This document shows, in pieces, positions 1 through 5,579 of a stretch of DNA of 5,579 nt (within the stretch, counting starts at the first letter, position 1; each line of letters opens with the position of its first letter). Location: assembly GCA_007118525.1 (NCBI GenBank), contig SKRK01000170.1:1-5579 (forward strand). The letters run 5' to 3'. The notes under the pieces are model-generated. The model saw only the letters and a list, made by a program, of their open reading frames with translations. It did not search any database and was not told where the DNA came from. Made by a program: the position numbers and the translations under genes. Source of the stretch: Balneolaceae bacterium. Its GTDB lineage: Bacteria; Bacteroidota; Rhodothermia; Balneolales; Balneolaceae.

Positions 1-680
1 CGAACTGCAATTTGTCCCCTTAGGCGCTGTGCTCTGCTGGCTATCTGAGTGGTAGGATATTCGTCTAATATCTCATCAAGCAGACGTCTGGCCTCCTGAG
101 GTTTTTCAACTTCTAAATAGGCTTGAGCAGCTTCAAAAAGATTGTAGGGAGTGGTAGCTTCATTTTCATCCCATCGGGCTGCTTCTTCAAATTTCCTGGC
201 CGCTTCATCGTATCTCTCGAGTTCAGCTAATAGAATAGCATGCAGTGAGATAGGAGAAACACCCAATATTCCTCTGGGAACATTGAACTCTTTTATAAAA
301 TCTAATGCAGATTCATAGTTGCCCAGTTCATATTCTGATACTGCGGCGTAGTATTTTGCAAGGTTGCCGGCATCTGTACGGCTGTAGTTATTTGCAATTT
401 GTACGAATCCAAGAGTTAAATCCTCCTCGTCTCCATGTAGAGCCGTTTCGAAATCCCCTTGTGCAAGTGAACGTTCGGCAATACCAAGCAACTCCTGTGC
501 CCGGCTCTCTTGCTGCCCGCTGTAAATGACATAACCGATAATTAATCCAATCACTAAAATAATAGCGACTCCGCCGCCAAGCACGGCAGCTTTATTTTGA
601 CTGTAGAAGTGTACAAAACGTGATGAATATTCAATTAGAAGATCCTGTTCCAGATCTTCCTTCGATAGTTTTTTGCTCAT
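1..680 (-). CDS. Membrane-anchored tetratricopeptide-repeat protein, YfgM-like (3' end cut off)
   Basis: The frame opens at the ATG at 680-678 and stays open for 226 codons to the window edge, so the C-terminus is missing. Residues 1-30 are charged and presumably cytoplasmic. Residues 31-53 form one strongly hydrophobic helix (AAVLGGGVAIILVIGLIIGY), a signal anchor with no cleavage site or lipobox visible. The rest is helical with TPR-like periodicity: around 104-132 (AGNLAKYYAAVSEYELGNYE), 145-170 (ELERYDEAARKFEEAARW) and 178-210 (AYLEVEKPQEARRLLDEIL). One transmembrane helix followed by extracytoplasmic TPRs matches YfgM/TPR_21 proteins, which in E. coli associate with SecYEG and periplasmic chaperones. 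That role is inferred here; a general scaffold is equally possible. Family proteins are about 210-240 residues, so little is probably missing. It lies 100 bases downstream of lolD and has its own likely promoter. No Shine-Dalgarno sequence precedes the ATG. Confidence 0.85.
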   Translation of the reverse strand, partial: MSKKLSKEDLEQDLLIEYSSRFVHFYSQNKAAVLGGGVAIILVIGLIIGYVIYSGQQESRAQELLGIAERSLAQGDFETALHGDEEDLTLGFVQIANNYSRTDAGNLAKYYAAVSEYELGNYESALDFIKEFNVPRGILGVSPISLHAILLAELERYDEAARKFEEAARWDENEATTPYNLFEAAQAYLEVEKPQEARRLLDEILDEYPTTQIASRAQRLRGQIAV

Positions 681-736
681 TTTAGTCGTTAATTATATAT
701 GGCTGCTGACGAATCATAATTTCTTGTTTAGACTTG

Positions 737-767
737 CAAAGTTATCATTGTTTGGTGATTTAACCAA
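737..767 (-). promoter_or_regulatory. Bacteroidota-type promoter for the TPR gene
   Basis: Read on the minus strand, TTG (767-765) is followed after 20 bases by TAACTTTG (744-737). This matches the Bacteroidota primary-sigma consensus: a -33 TTG and a -7 TAnnTTTG about 19-21 bases apart. Transcription would begin near 730, leaving a leader of about 50 bases before the ATG at 680. The site lies wholly in the gap between lolD and the TPR gene. The match is exact at the conserved -7 positions. Start-site activity is inferred. Confidence 0.6.
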
Positions 768-774
768 GTTAAAT
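758..774. repeat. AT-rich 7-bp inverted repeat just after lolD
   Basis: ATTTAAC and GTTAAAT form a perfect 7-bp inverted repeat around a 3-base loop, beginning 6 bases past the lolD stop codon. The loop is exactly the TTG proposed as the -33 element. No T-run follows on the minus strand, so it is a poor intrinsic terminator. It could be an operator-like palindrome, a weak mRNA 3'-end hairpin, or chance in AT-rich DNA. Confidence 0.4.
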
Positions 775-780
775 GAAAGC

Positions 781-1473
781 CTATCCCTCTTTTTGAAGTA
801 TACCGTGCTGAAGGGAGTAGAGCGTATCACAACGGCTTGCAATATCCTTTTCGTGGGTTATCAGAACGATGGATACATCCTCCGTATCGCGCAGTTCAAA
901 AAGGAGTTCAAGAATCGCTTCTGTATTTTTTTCATCCAGATTCCCGGTGGGTTCATCTGCCAGGATAAGTGCCGGATTATTCATTAGAGCCCGTGCCATT
1001 GAAACTCGTTGTTGTTCACCACCCGAGAGTTCAGAAGGCCTGTGCATCAGGCGTTCTGATAGACCGAACCGGTCCAATAAATTAGCCGCACGTTTTTCAG
1101 CCTTTTTTTGACTTGTTCCTCCAATCAGAGCCGGCATCATTACATTTTCAACCGCGGTAAATTCCGGCAGAAGGTGATGAAACTGAAATACAAAACCCAC
1201 TTTACTATTTCGTAATTCAGCCAGCCGGTCTGCTTTGTGATCGTAAATTGATTCATCATTCCAAAAAACCTTTCCTCCATTAGGCCGGTCAAGTCCGCCA
1301 AGAATGTGAAGCAGCGTACTCTTGCCGCTTCCGCTTGATCCCACTATAGATATAATCTCTGCTCCGTGAACATTGAGGTCAACTCCGCGCAAAATGTGAA
1401 GATCTTCAGTTCCTGATTTCGATTTAAACTTTTTTTCAATTCCTCTGCAATGAAGCACAACTTCTTTATTCAT
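781..1473 (-). CDS. lolD: Lipoprotein-releasing ABC transporter ATP-binding protein LolD
   Basis: A 230-residue ABC ATPase, the usual length for LolD. It shows Walker A GSSGSGKS (45-52), Q-loop Gln97, signature LSGGEQQR (149-156), Walker B ending LADEP (171-175, catalytic Glu174), a D-loop NLD and H-loop His207. All catalytic motifs are intact. The stretch FQFHHLLPEFTAVENV (96-111) is the LolD-type segment after the Q-loop and argues for LolD over MacB- or FtsE-type ATPases, which share the same superfamily. LolD powers the LolC/E permease that extracts lipoproteins from the inner membrane for delivery to the outer membrane, implying a diderm host. No permease gene is adjacent: ymdB lies 5 bases upstream and a TPR gene downstream. 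The ATG at 1473 has no Shine-Dalgarno and follows the ymdB stop so closely that translation is probably coupled. The stop is TAG. Confidence 0.93.
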   Translation of the reverse strand: MNKEVVLHCRGIEKKFKSKSGTEDLHILRGVDLNVHGAEIISIVGSSGSGKSTLLHILGGLDRPNGGKVFWNDESIYDHKADRLAELRNSKVGFVFQFHHLLPEFTAVENVMMPALIGGTSQKKAEKRAANLLDRFGLSERLMHRPSELSGGEQQRVSMARALMNNPALILADEPTGNLDEKNTEAILELLFELRDTEDVSIVLITHEKDIASRCDTLYSLQHGILQKEG

Positions 1474-1478
1474 CGAAT

Positions 1479-2288
1479 TTATACTTTGTTATTGAATTCA
1501 GGAAAGATGACAGGCTCTATATGAATGCATTTTGAGCTCTCTTGGTCAATTTCAAGAAAAACTCCGCATATCCTGTTGTCTTTATCTGCAATTTTATATT
1601 TCTGTGGTGTGCCGAGCGTAAACCGCCTGATAGACGTAGCTGTATCCATACCTATAACGGACTCGAAGGGCCCGGTCATACCCGCATCTGTAATATATCC
1701 TGTACCATTGGGTAAAATTCTTGCGTCGTTGGTTGGAACATGTGTATGAGTGCCCACTACGGCTGATACTTTCCCATCCACGGTCCACGCGTAGGCCAGC
1801 TTTTCGGCAGTAGCTTCGGCGTGGAAATCAACAAACACGATCTCGGTCTCTTTTTTAATTCTCTCCAATGCCCACTCACTTGTGGAGAAGGGGTCATCAA
1901 TCTGCGGCATGAAAGTGCGCCCCTGAAGATTCAACACGCCAATCTTGATTGAAGAGCCCTTAACCGGATAGACACCATACCCATACCCCGCATTTCCTTT
2001 TGGATAGTTCAGCGGGCGAAGGAGCCGTTCATCGGTTTTCATATATGAAAAGATCTTCCACTTATCGAAAGAGTGATTACCGCCCGTTATTACATCCACA
2101 TCCAGATCGTACAATCGCTTAACAATTGATTGATTTAAACCACGCCCTTCATGTGAATTCTCAGCGTTAGCTATGATAAAATCGGGTTTATATTTGTCTC
2201 TCAATGGTGGGAACATGGTTTCCAGCATGTTCAAACCGGTTTCTCCTACAATATCTGCGATAAAGAAAATCTTAACTGTTTGTGGCAT
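1479..2288 (-). CDS. ymdB: YmdB-family (TIGR00282) metallophosphoesterase
   Basis: A 269-residue calcineurin-like phosphoesterase, close to the roughly 260-residue family norm. The dinuclear-metal site is intact: Asp12 (ADIVGETG), Glu43 and Asn44 (NAENSHEGRG), Asn71 and His72 (TGGNHSFDKW), His156 (DFHAEATAEK), and His181 and His183 (VGTHTHVPTNDAR). The segments FHAEAT, VGTHTHV and TDAGMTGP (200-207) are hallmarks of the Bacillus YmdB / Deinococcus DR1281 group. This gene is unrelated to the E. coli macrodomain gene also called ymdB. Characterised members hydrolyse cyclic nucleotide phosphodiesters; in Bacillus YmdB influences biofilm and motility and is encoded beside RNase Y. The substrate here is unknown. 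The protein is probably cytoplasmic: no signal peptide or membrane segment is visible. It starts 87 bases after trhA and is followed 5 bases later by lolD, suggesting co-transcription. The ATG at 2288 lacks a Shine-Dalgarno. Confidence 0.92.
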   Translation of the reverse strand: MPQTVKIFFIADIVGETGLNMLETMFPPLRDKYKPDFIIANAENSHEGRGLNQSIVKRLYDLDVDVITGGNHSFDKWKIFSYMKTDERLLRPLNYPKGNAGYGYGVYPVKGSSIKIGVLNLQGRTFMPQIDDPFSTSEWALERIKKETEIVFVDFHAEATAEKLAYAWTVDGKVSAVVGTHTHVPTNDARILPNGTGYITDAGMTGPFESVIGMDTATSIRRFTLGTPQKYKIADKDNRICGVFLEIDQESSKCIHIEPVIFPEFNNKV

Positions 2289-2328
2289 TATTTAATAAGT
2301 GATTCAGATTTAGAAAGAGAGGTAAGGT

Positions 2329-2374
2329 AAAAAAATGCAGGGTGAGATTTATACGAACTTTGATTTACTACCCT
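2329..2374 (-). terminator. Weak candidate terminator after trhA
   Basis: On the minus strand AGGGT (2374-2370) can pair with ACCCT further on. The second arm is followed after three bases by a run of seven T (2335-2329). A GC-rich stem base plus T-run, placed directly after the trhA stop codon, suggests an intrinsic terminator. However, the stem is only 5 bp with a loop of about 26 bases, so the structure is marginal and the T-run may be fortuitous. Confidence 0.25.
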
Positions 2375-2375
2375 T

Positions 2376-2990
2376 CTAAACATATAAGGCGACCGTAAAA
2401 AAGTGGCTTATACTTCCGGCAAGAACAAACAGATGCCATATCCCGTGAGCCAGTTTATGAGTTCGATCCAATACATAAAACAGAACACCTACTGTATAAA
2501 ACAGGCCACCAGCTATCAGCAGGTTCATGCCTGTCATCGACATGGTAGCCGCCAACGGCTCCAATACCAAAACGACAAGCCAGCCCATCATTAAATAGAT
2601 TATGAGAGGTAGAATCCTGTGACCTTTTTGTGGCAGGAGGTCAATAATAATCCCGATCATCGCCAATCCCCACACGATCGCAAACAGTGTCCAGCCAACT
2701 TCACCCTGAAGGGTTACAAGCGTGAACGGCGTGTAGGTGCCGGCAATCAGCAGATAGATGGCGATATGGTCAAACTTTTGAAAAATCGGTTTCCATTTTC
2801 CTTTAAAACTGTGGTAAAGAGTGGAGAATGTGTAAAGTGCAAGAAGGGTAGAGCCGTATATCGTGAAGCTGACAATTTTCCAGGGATCACCCTGCCCAAT
2901 TGAAATGATTAACAAAATGATAAATCCGACTCCGGCTGCTAAAGAACCGGCCAGATGAGTAATGGAGTTGAATCGTTCGCCTTTATACAT
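2376..2990 (-). CDS. trhA: Hemolysin III / TrhA (PAQR superfamily) seven-helix membrane protein
   Basis: A 204-residue protein of the usual hemolysin III length with about seven hydrophobic helices (roughly 12-32, 40-60, 73-92, 98-118, 124-144, 153-173, 182-202). Signature motifs are present in order: GERFNSITHLAG (4-15), STLYHS with Ser56 and His60, FDHIAIYLLIAGTYTPF (73-89) with Asp74, and a C-terminal HGIWHLFVLAGSISHF with His182, His186 and His196. In the PAQR superfamily the conserved Ser/His/Asp set forms a zinc-dependent hydrolase-like site; all are kept here. Bacterial members called TrhA are linked to membrane energetics and lipid homeostasis, and the name hemolysin comes from early heterologous assays, so virulence should not be assumed. 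It sits alone between zapA (69-base gap) and ymdB (87-base gap). The ATG at 2990 fits the conserved N-terminus. No Shine-Dalgarno is visible. Confidence 0.92.
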   Translation of the reverse strand: MYKGERFNSITHLAGSLAAGVGFIILLIISIGQGDPWKIVSFTIYGSTLLALYTFSTLYHSFKGKWKPIFQKFDHIAIYLLIAGTYTPFTLVTLQGEVGWTLFAIVWGLAMIGIIIDLLPQKGHRILPLIIYLMMGWLVVLVLEPLAATMSMTGMNLLIAGGLFYTVGVLFYVLDRTHKLAHGIWHLFVLAGSISHFFTVALYV

Positions 2991-3018
2991 GTCTTGCTAA
3001 AGAGTGAGTAGTCTGATT

Positions 3019-3044
3019 CTGTAACACCAACTTATGAATTACAG
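3019..3044. repeat. Inverted repeat between zapA and trhA
   Basis: CTGTAA and TTACAG form a perfect 6-bp inverted repeat separated by 14 bases in the 69-base gap between zapA and trhA. It begins about 15 bases past the zapA stop codon. No T-run follows on the minus strand, so a standard intrinsic terminator is unlikely. It might be an mRNA 3'-end hairpin, a protein-binding site or chance. I see no clear -7/-33 promoter in this gap. Confidence 0.3.
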
Positions 3045-3059
3045 TTCTTGGAGAGGTAA

Positions 3060-3350
3060 TCAGGAAATATCTTCGATTAGTTTTTCAAGTTGATGATTTA
3101 CCTGATCCATCAATTCATTCTCTTTACCCTGCACATGTTGTAATTTAGATCGGAGCTCAAAAACCTCTTCTGAAATACTCAGGCAGGCTAATATCATTAC
3201 AGTGGAATCGGGCTGATTGGATAACTGGTTTCGATAAATGCGGAATTTCTCATCAACGTATTGGGCAATTTTGCGCGTATTTTCGACCTCAGTTTCTTCA
3301 ACTTTCAGTGGAATTTGCTTGCCGAGAATGGTCACCTTAATCGATTGCAT
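3060..3350 (-). CDS. zapA: Cell division protein ZapA
   Basis: A 96-residue protein of typical ZapA size. The N-terminal part (4-16, IKVTILGKQIPLK) is the two-strand head. It is followed by NTRKIAQYVDEKF (24-36), a region around Asp48-Met52, and ILACLSISEEVFELR (53-67), the helix pattern of the ZapA/YgfE family. Residues 65-95 continue as an amphipathic coiled-coil tail, the part that forms dimers and tetramers. ZapA binds FtsZ in the cytoplasm and bundles or aligns protofilaments at the division ring. Its ATG at 3350 lies one base after the TGA of the preceding coiled-coil gene (TGATATG), so the two are very probably translationally coupled in the pheT transcript. No Shine-Dalgarno is present. 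Next comes trhA after 69 bases, too short to hold a 6S RNA, which adjoins zapA in some other bacteria. Confidence 0.9.
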   Translation of the reverse strand: MQSIKVTILGKQIPLKVEETEVENTRKIAQYVDEKFRIYRNQLSNQPDSTVMILACLSISEEVFELRSKLQHVQGKENELMDQVNHQLEKLIEDIS

Positions 3351-3351
3351 A

Positions 3352-3600
3352 TCAATTACCGAGGTGTTTGTCTAGTTTTTCAATTAATCCTGCAACCTGA
3401 TGTCGCATGGCTATCCGTTCAGATTCACTGATTGATGAGAATATATCAGTTTGATCTTTTTGAATCTCTTCAAGCTTGGCTTTCAACTTTAAGTTCTCGC
3501 GCCCCAATTCTTTATTCTGTTTCTTAAGAGCATTAACCTGAGCACGAATTTGTTCGAGCAGAGTCAGAAATGTCTCTTTTTGGATTTCACTTGCCGCCAT
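3352..3600 (-). CDS. Small coiled-coil protein between pheT and zapA (function unknown)
   Basis: An 82-residue, highly charged, probably cytoplasmic protein with no membrane segment or signal peptide. Residues about 10-50 show heptad-like spacing of Leu/Ile/Val among Lys, Glu and Gln (FLTLLEQIRAQVNALKKQNK), a clear coiled-coil prediction. The tail 52-80 (DIFSSISESERIAMRHQVAG and following) looks less like a generic coil and resembles the conserved end of small proteins found before zapA in Bacteroidota; that likeness is from memory. The gene starts 11 bases after pheT and ends one base before the zapA ATG, so it belongs to this operon. Its size and partner gene suggest a ZapB-like division factor that could bind ZapA, but there is no direct evidence and no confident homology to E. 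coli ZapB. Start chosen: the ATG at 3600, the only one that leaves the coil intact without overlapping pheT. Confidence 0.8.
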   Translation of the reverse strand: MAASEIQKETFLTLLEQIRAQVNALKKQNKELGRENLKLKAKLEEIQKDQTDIFSSISESERIAMRHQVAGLIEKLDKHLGN

Positions 3601-3611
3601 GGATTTTCAAA

Positions 3612-5579
3612 TTACGATCTCAATTTTGCTCCTGTGCTTTTCTCAAGCGATTGAACAATTTTTTGAACTATTGGTTCTACATCTTTGATGTTCAACGTCT
3701 TATTAGAATCTAAAAAAGTAAGCCTAAAAGCAATACTTTTTTTGTCTTGCCCGATATTTTCACCTTCATAAACATCAAAAACTGAAACAGTCTTTAATAT
3801 CGTACCCGCCTCCCTTCGAATTGTTTCGGCCATATCCCCCGAACGCACGCTCTTATCAACCGTAAAGGCTGCATCAAATTCAAATACAGGGAATTTTGGA
3901 ACAGGAGTGTATCGAATATCCGTTTTTACCAGGTTTTGATCATACAGGAAGGTGAGATTTATTTCAGCTAAATAAGCGTCGCTTTCCACATCAAACCCCT
4001 TTAATGTGATATCTTCCACGCGTTTTAATGTACAGACCGTTTTTTCATTCAGTAGATAATTGAGCCGGTGATTACCTTCAGCTTCCCGTTTCATCTGAAT
4101 TTGAATTCCAAGGTTTTGGAAAAGAGCTTCAATATCTGCCTTGAGATCAAAAACCGTGAATGGAACCGGTTCTCCCCGCCAATCTGCATCTTTCTTTAAT
4201 CCGCATAGTCCCATCAGGAGGTGTACATTCTCCTCAACACCGTTTACCCAGTTTCCATTTTCGCTTTTTCTGAAAATATGGCCCAGTTCAAAAAAGCGCA
4301 GGGTTCGCGCATTTCTGTTCAGGTTATATCGCAGTGATTTCAGAAACCCACCTTCAAGATGAGTTCTGAGCGTGGTATTCTCTTGCGATACAGGGTTCAG
4401 TGTATCGATCTGAAGATCTCTTTCTGCAAGTATATCAGCTTCTTTTTTTGAGAGCAGCGAATTTGTGGCAATTTCTTTATATCCCAGGTTTTTAGCGAAT
4501 GAGCGAATTCGCTGATGAAATATTTCCAGCTCTGAAAGCTCTTCAGGGGCCATGAATGGTGCTGAGTCGGGGCTTGGGATGTTATTGTAATCAAATACAC
4601 GCCCAACCTCCTCAATCAGATCAACCTCCCTTGAGATGTCGGGACGGAAGGGGGGGATGGTACATTTTAATAAATCACTTTCCAGTTTTTCTGTTTCAAT
4701 CTCAAGACTGTTCAGTATGGAAGTTATTCGTTCAGACTTTAAATCGGTTCCTAAAAGCCGGTTAACCCGTGAAATTCTCAAATTCACGCTCTTCTGATCA
4801 CTCTTAACCGGGTGTACATCACTGTATCCATCTACTATTGTACCGCCGGTGAGCTCAGCAATCAATTCTGCAGCCCTTTGTGCGGCTCTTAGCTGAATTG
4901 TTGGATCAATGCCCCGTTCAAAACGGTAAGAGCTGTCTGTTTGAAGGGCAAGGTTTTTGGATGTTTTCCTGATTGATGACGGTTCAAAATAGGCGCTCTC
5001 AATCAATATGGAGTCAGTTGATTCGGTGACCTCACTGTTTTCACCACCCATTACTCCGGCAATGGCCACAGGACCGTTACCATCACAAATAAAGAGAGAA
5101 CCGGCAGGCACTTTTCGGTCAACGCTGTCGAGAGTGGTGAATGTGGTCTCTTTATTGAAACTCTTTACAATAATCTCTTTGCCGTTTATCAGCTTATAGT
5201 CAAAAGCATGGAGCGGCTGCCCAATCTCATGAAGCACAAAATTTGTGGCGTCCACAACATTATTAATGGGTCTCAAACCAATAGCCAAAAGACGGGTTTT
5301 GAGCCAGTCTGGCGACTCTTTAACGGTTACATTCTCAACCAGCAGGCCTGCATAGCGATGGCATTTATCACTATCCTGAATTGAAATCCTGATACGCTCG
5401 TCAATGCTTCCCGGCTTAGGCTTAATTTCGGAATAAGGGTTCTTCAGGGAGGTTTCTACAACTGCAGAGAGATCCCTGGCTACACCGATGTGGCAAGATG
5501 CATCCGGGCGGTTAGGAGTAAGGCCGATCTCAAATACAGTATCTTTTTCAATATTGAGCACCGGTTTGAGTTCACTTCC
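3612..5579 (-). CDS. pheT: Phenylalanine--tRNA ligase beta subunit (5' end cut off)
   Basis: The frame is open from the window edge to the TAA at 3614-3612, giving 655 residues of a protein usually near 800. The first 145 or so, holding the EMAP-like tRNA-binding domain, lie outside. An in-frame GTG at 5561 is internal, not the start, because GSELKP before it continues the family pattern. Counting from that GTG: TPNRPDASCHIGVARDLSA (15-33); the B3/B4 editing region with RPINNVVDATNFVLHEIGQP (97-116), LHAFD and AIAGVMGG (166-173); YRFERGIDP (212-220); a B5 domain ending PPFRPDISREVDLIEEVGRV (303-322); the catalytic-like core (about 345-550); and a C-terminal FDX-ACB anticodon-binding domain (about 555-649). 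With PheS it forms the alpha2beta2 enzyme charging tRNA-Phe in the cytoplasm and hydrolysing mischarged Tyr-tRNA. pheS is expected just upstream, outside the window. Confidence 0.97.
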   Translation of the reverse strand, partial: GSELKPVLNIEKDTVFEIGLTPNRPDASCHIGVARDLSAVVETSLKNPYSEIKPKPGSIDERIRISIQDSDKCHRYAGLLVENVTVKESPDWLKTRLLAIGLRPINNVVDATNFVLHEIGQPLHAFDYKLINGKEIIVKSFNKETTFTTLDSVDRKVPAGSLFICDGNGPVAIAGVMGGENSEVTESTDSILIESAYFEPSSIRKTSKNLALQTDSSYRFERGIDPTIQLRAAQRAAELIAELTGGTIVDGYSDVHPVKSDQKSVNLRISRVNRLLGTDLKSERITSILNSLEIETEKLESDLLKCTIPPFRPDISREVDLIEEVGRVFDYNNIPSPDSAPFMAPEELSELEIFHQRIRSFAKNLGYKEIATNSLLSKKEADILAERDLQIDTLNPVSQENTTLRTHLEGGFLKSLRYNLNRNARTLRFFELGHIFRKSENGNWVNGVEENVHLLMGLCGLKKDADWRGEPVPFTVFDLKADIEALFQNLGIQIQMKREAEGNHRLNYLLNEKTVCTLKRVEDITLKGFDVESDAYLAEINLTFLYDQNLVKTDIRYTPVPKFPVFEFDAAFTVDKSVRSGDMAETIRREAGTILKTVSVFDVYEGENIGQDKKSIAFRLTFLDSNKTLNIKDVEPIVQKIVQSLEKSTGAKLRS

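Noticed and set aside
673..987. Plus-strand open frame of 104 codons overlapping the end of lolD and the promoter gap
   Set aside because: Most of it lies antisense to conserved LolD motifs, it has no recognisable domain, and its own composition looks like reversed coding sequence.
1594..1788. Minus-strand open frame inside ymdB in another reading frame
   Set aside because: It lies fully within the conserved metal-binding part of ymdB, whose frame is uninterrupted, so it is neither a frameshift product nor a separate gene.
2376..2990. Reading the hemolysin III homologue as a virulence toxin
   Set aside because: The family is widespread in non-pathogens, and the conserved Ser/His/Asp set points to a PAQR-type membrane enzyme; the neighbours are housekeeping genes.
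2991..3059. Possible 6S RNA (ssrS) after zapA
   Set aside because: The gap is only 69 bases, far below the roughly 180 bases needed, and its single 6-bp hairpin does not resemble the 6S fold.
4397..4615. Minus-strand open frame inside pheT in another frame
   Set aside because: pheT reads through here without a break across the B5-to-core junction; the alternative frame has no family features.
5559..5561. GTG as a possible start for pheT
   Set aside because: The frame is open upstream to the window edge, and the residues before it continue the PheT family pattern, so the true start is outside the window.
1..5579. Mobile element, CRISPR array, toxin-antitoxin or defence system
   Set aside because: No transposase, integrase, terminal inverted repeats, regularly spaced repeats or defence domains are visible, and every sizeable frame on the coding strand is explained by a known or operon-linked gene.

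Overview
The window looks like ordinary chromosome of a Bacteroidota-related bacterium, most likely Balneolota/Rhodothermota-like; the phylum is my inference and the genus cannot be read. Three things point that way. The gene string pheT / small coiled-coil protein / zapA is typical of that group. None of the six visible start codons has a Shine-Dalgarno sequence. One intergenic region carries a Bacteroidota-type promoter (TTG, 20 bases, TAACTTTG). By eye the base composition is moderately AT-rich and even throughout. I see no insertion sequence, phage gene, CRISPR array, tRNA or rRNA.

All seven genes lie on the minus strand, so transcription runs from high to low coordinates. In that order: pheT (5' end cut off by the window edge; phenylalanyl-tRNA synthetase beta subunit); an 82-residue coiled-coil protein; zapA (FtsZ-ring-associated protein); a seven-helix hemolysin III/TrhA membrane protein; a YmdB-type metallophosphoesterase; lolD (ATPase of the lipoprotein-release ABC transporter); and a membrane-anchored TPR protein of the YfgM-like kind, whose 3' end is cut off.

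Spacing suggests three blocks. pheT, the coiled-coil gene and zapA are nearly contiguous (gaps of 11 and 1 bases). The trhA gene stands between gaps of 69 and 87 bases. ymdB and lolD are 5 bases apart. A 100-base gap with a convincing promoter then starts the TPR gene. Coding density is very high and no gene-free stretch exceeds about 100 bases.

The functions are housekeeping: translation, division-ring assembly, membrane homeostasis, cyclic-nucleotide or RNA-related phosphodiesterase activity, outer-membrane lipoprotein sorting and inner-membrane chaperoning. I found no evidence of a new defence, mobile or biosynthetic system. The points most worth a second look are the coiled-coil/zapA pair as a possible division module, the apparent absence of rny between zapA and ymdB, the lone lolD without its permease, and the promoter/palindrome overlap in front of the TPR gene.
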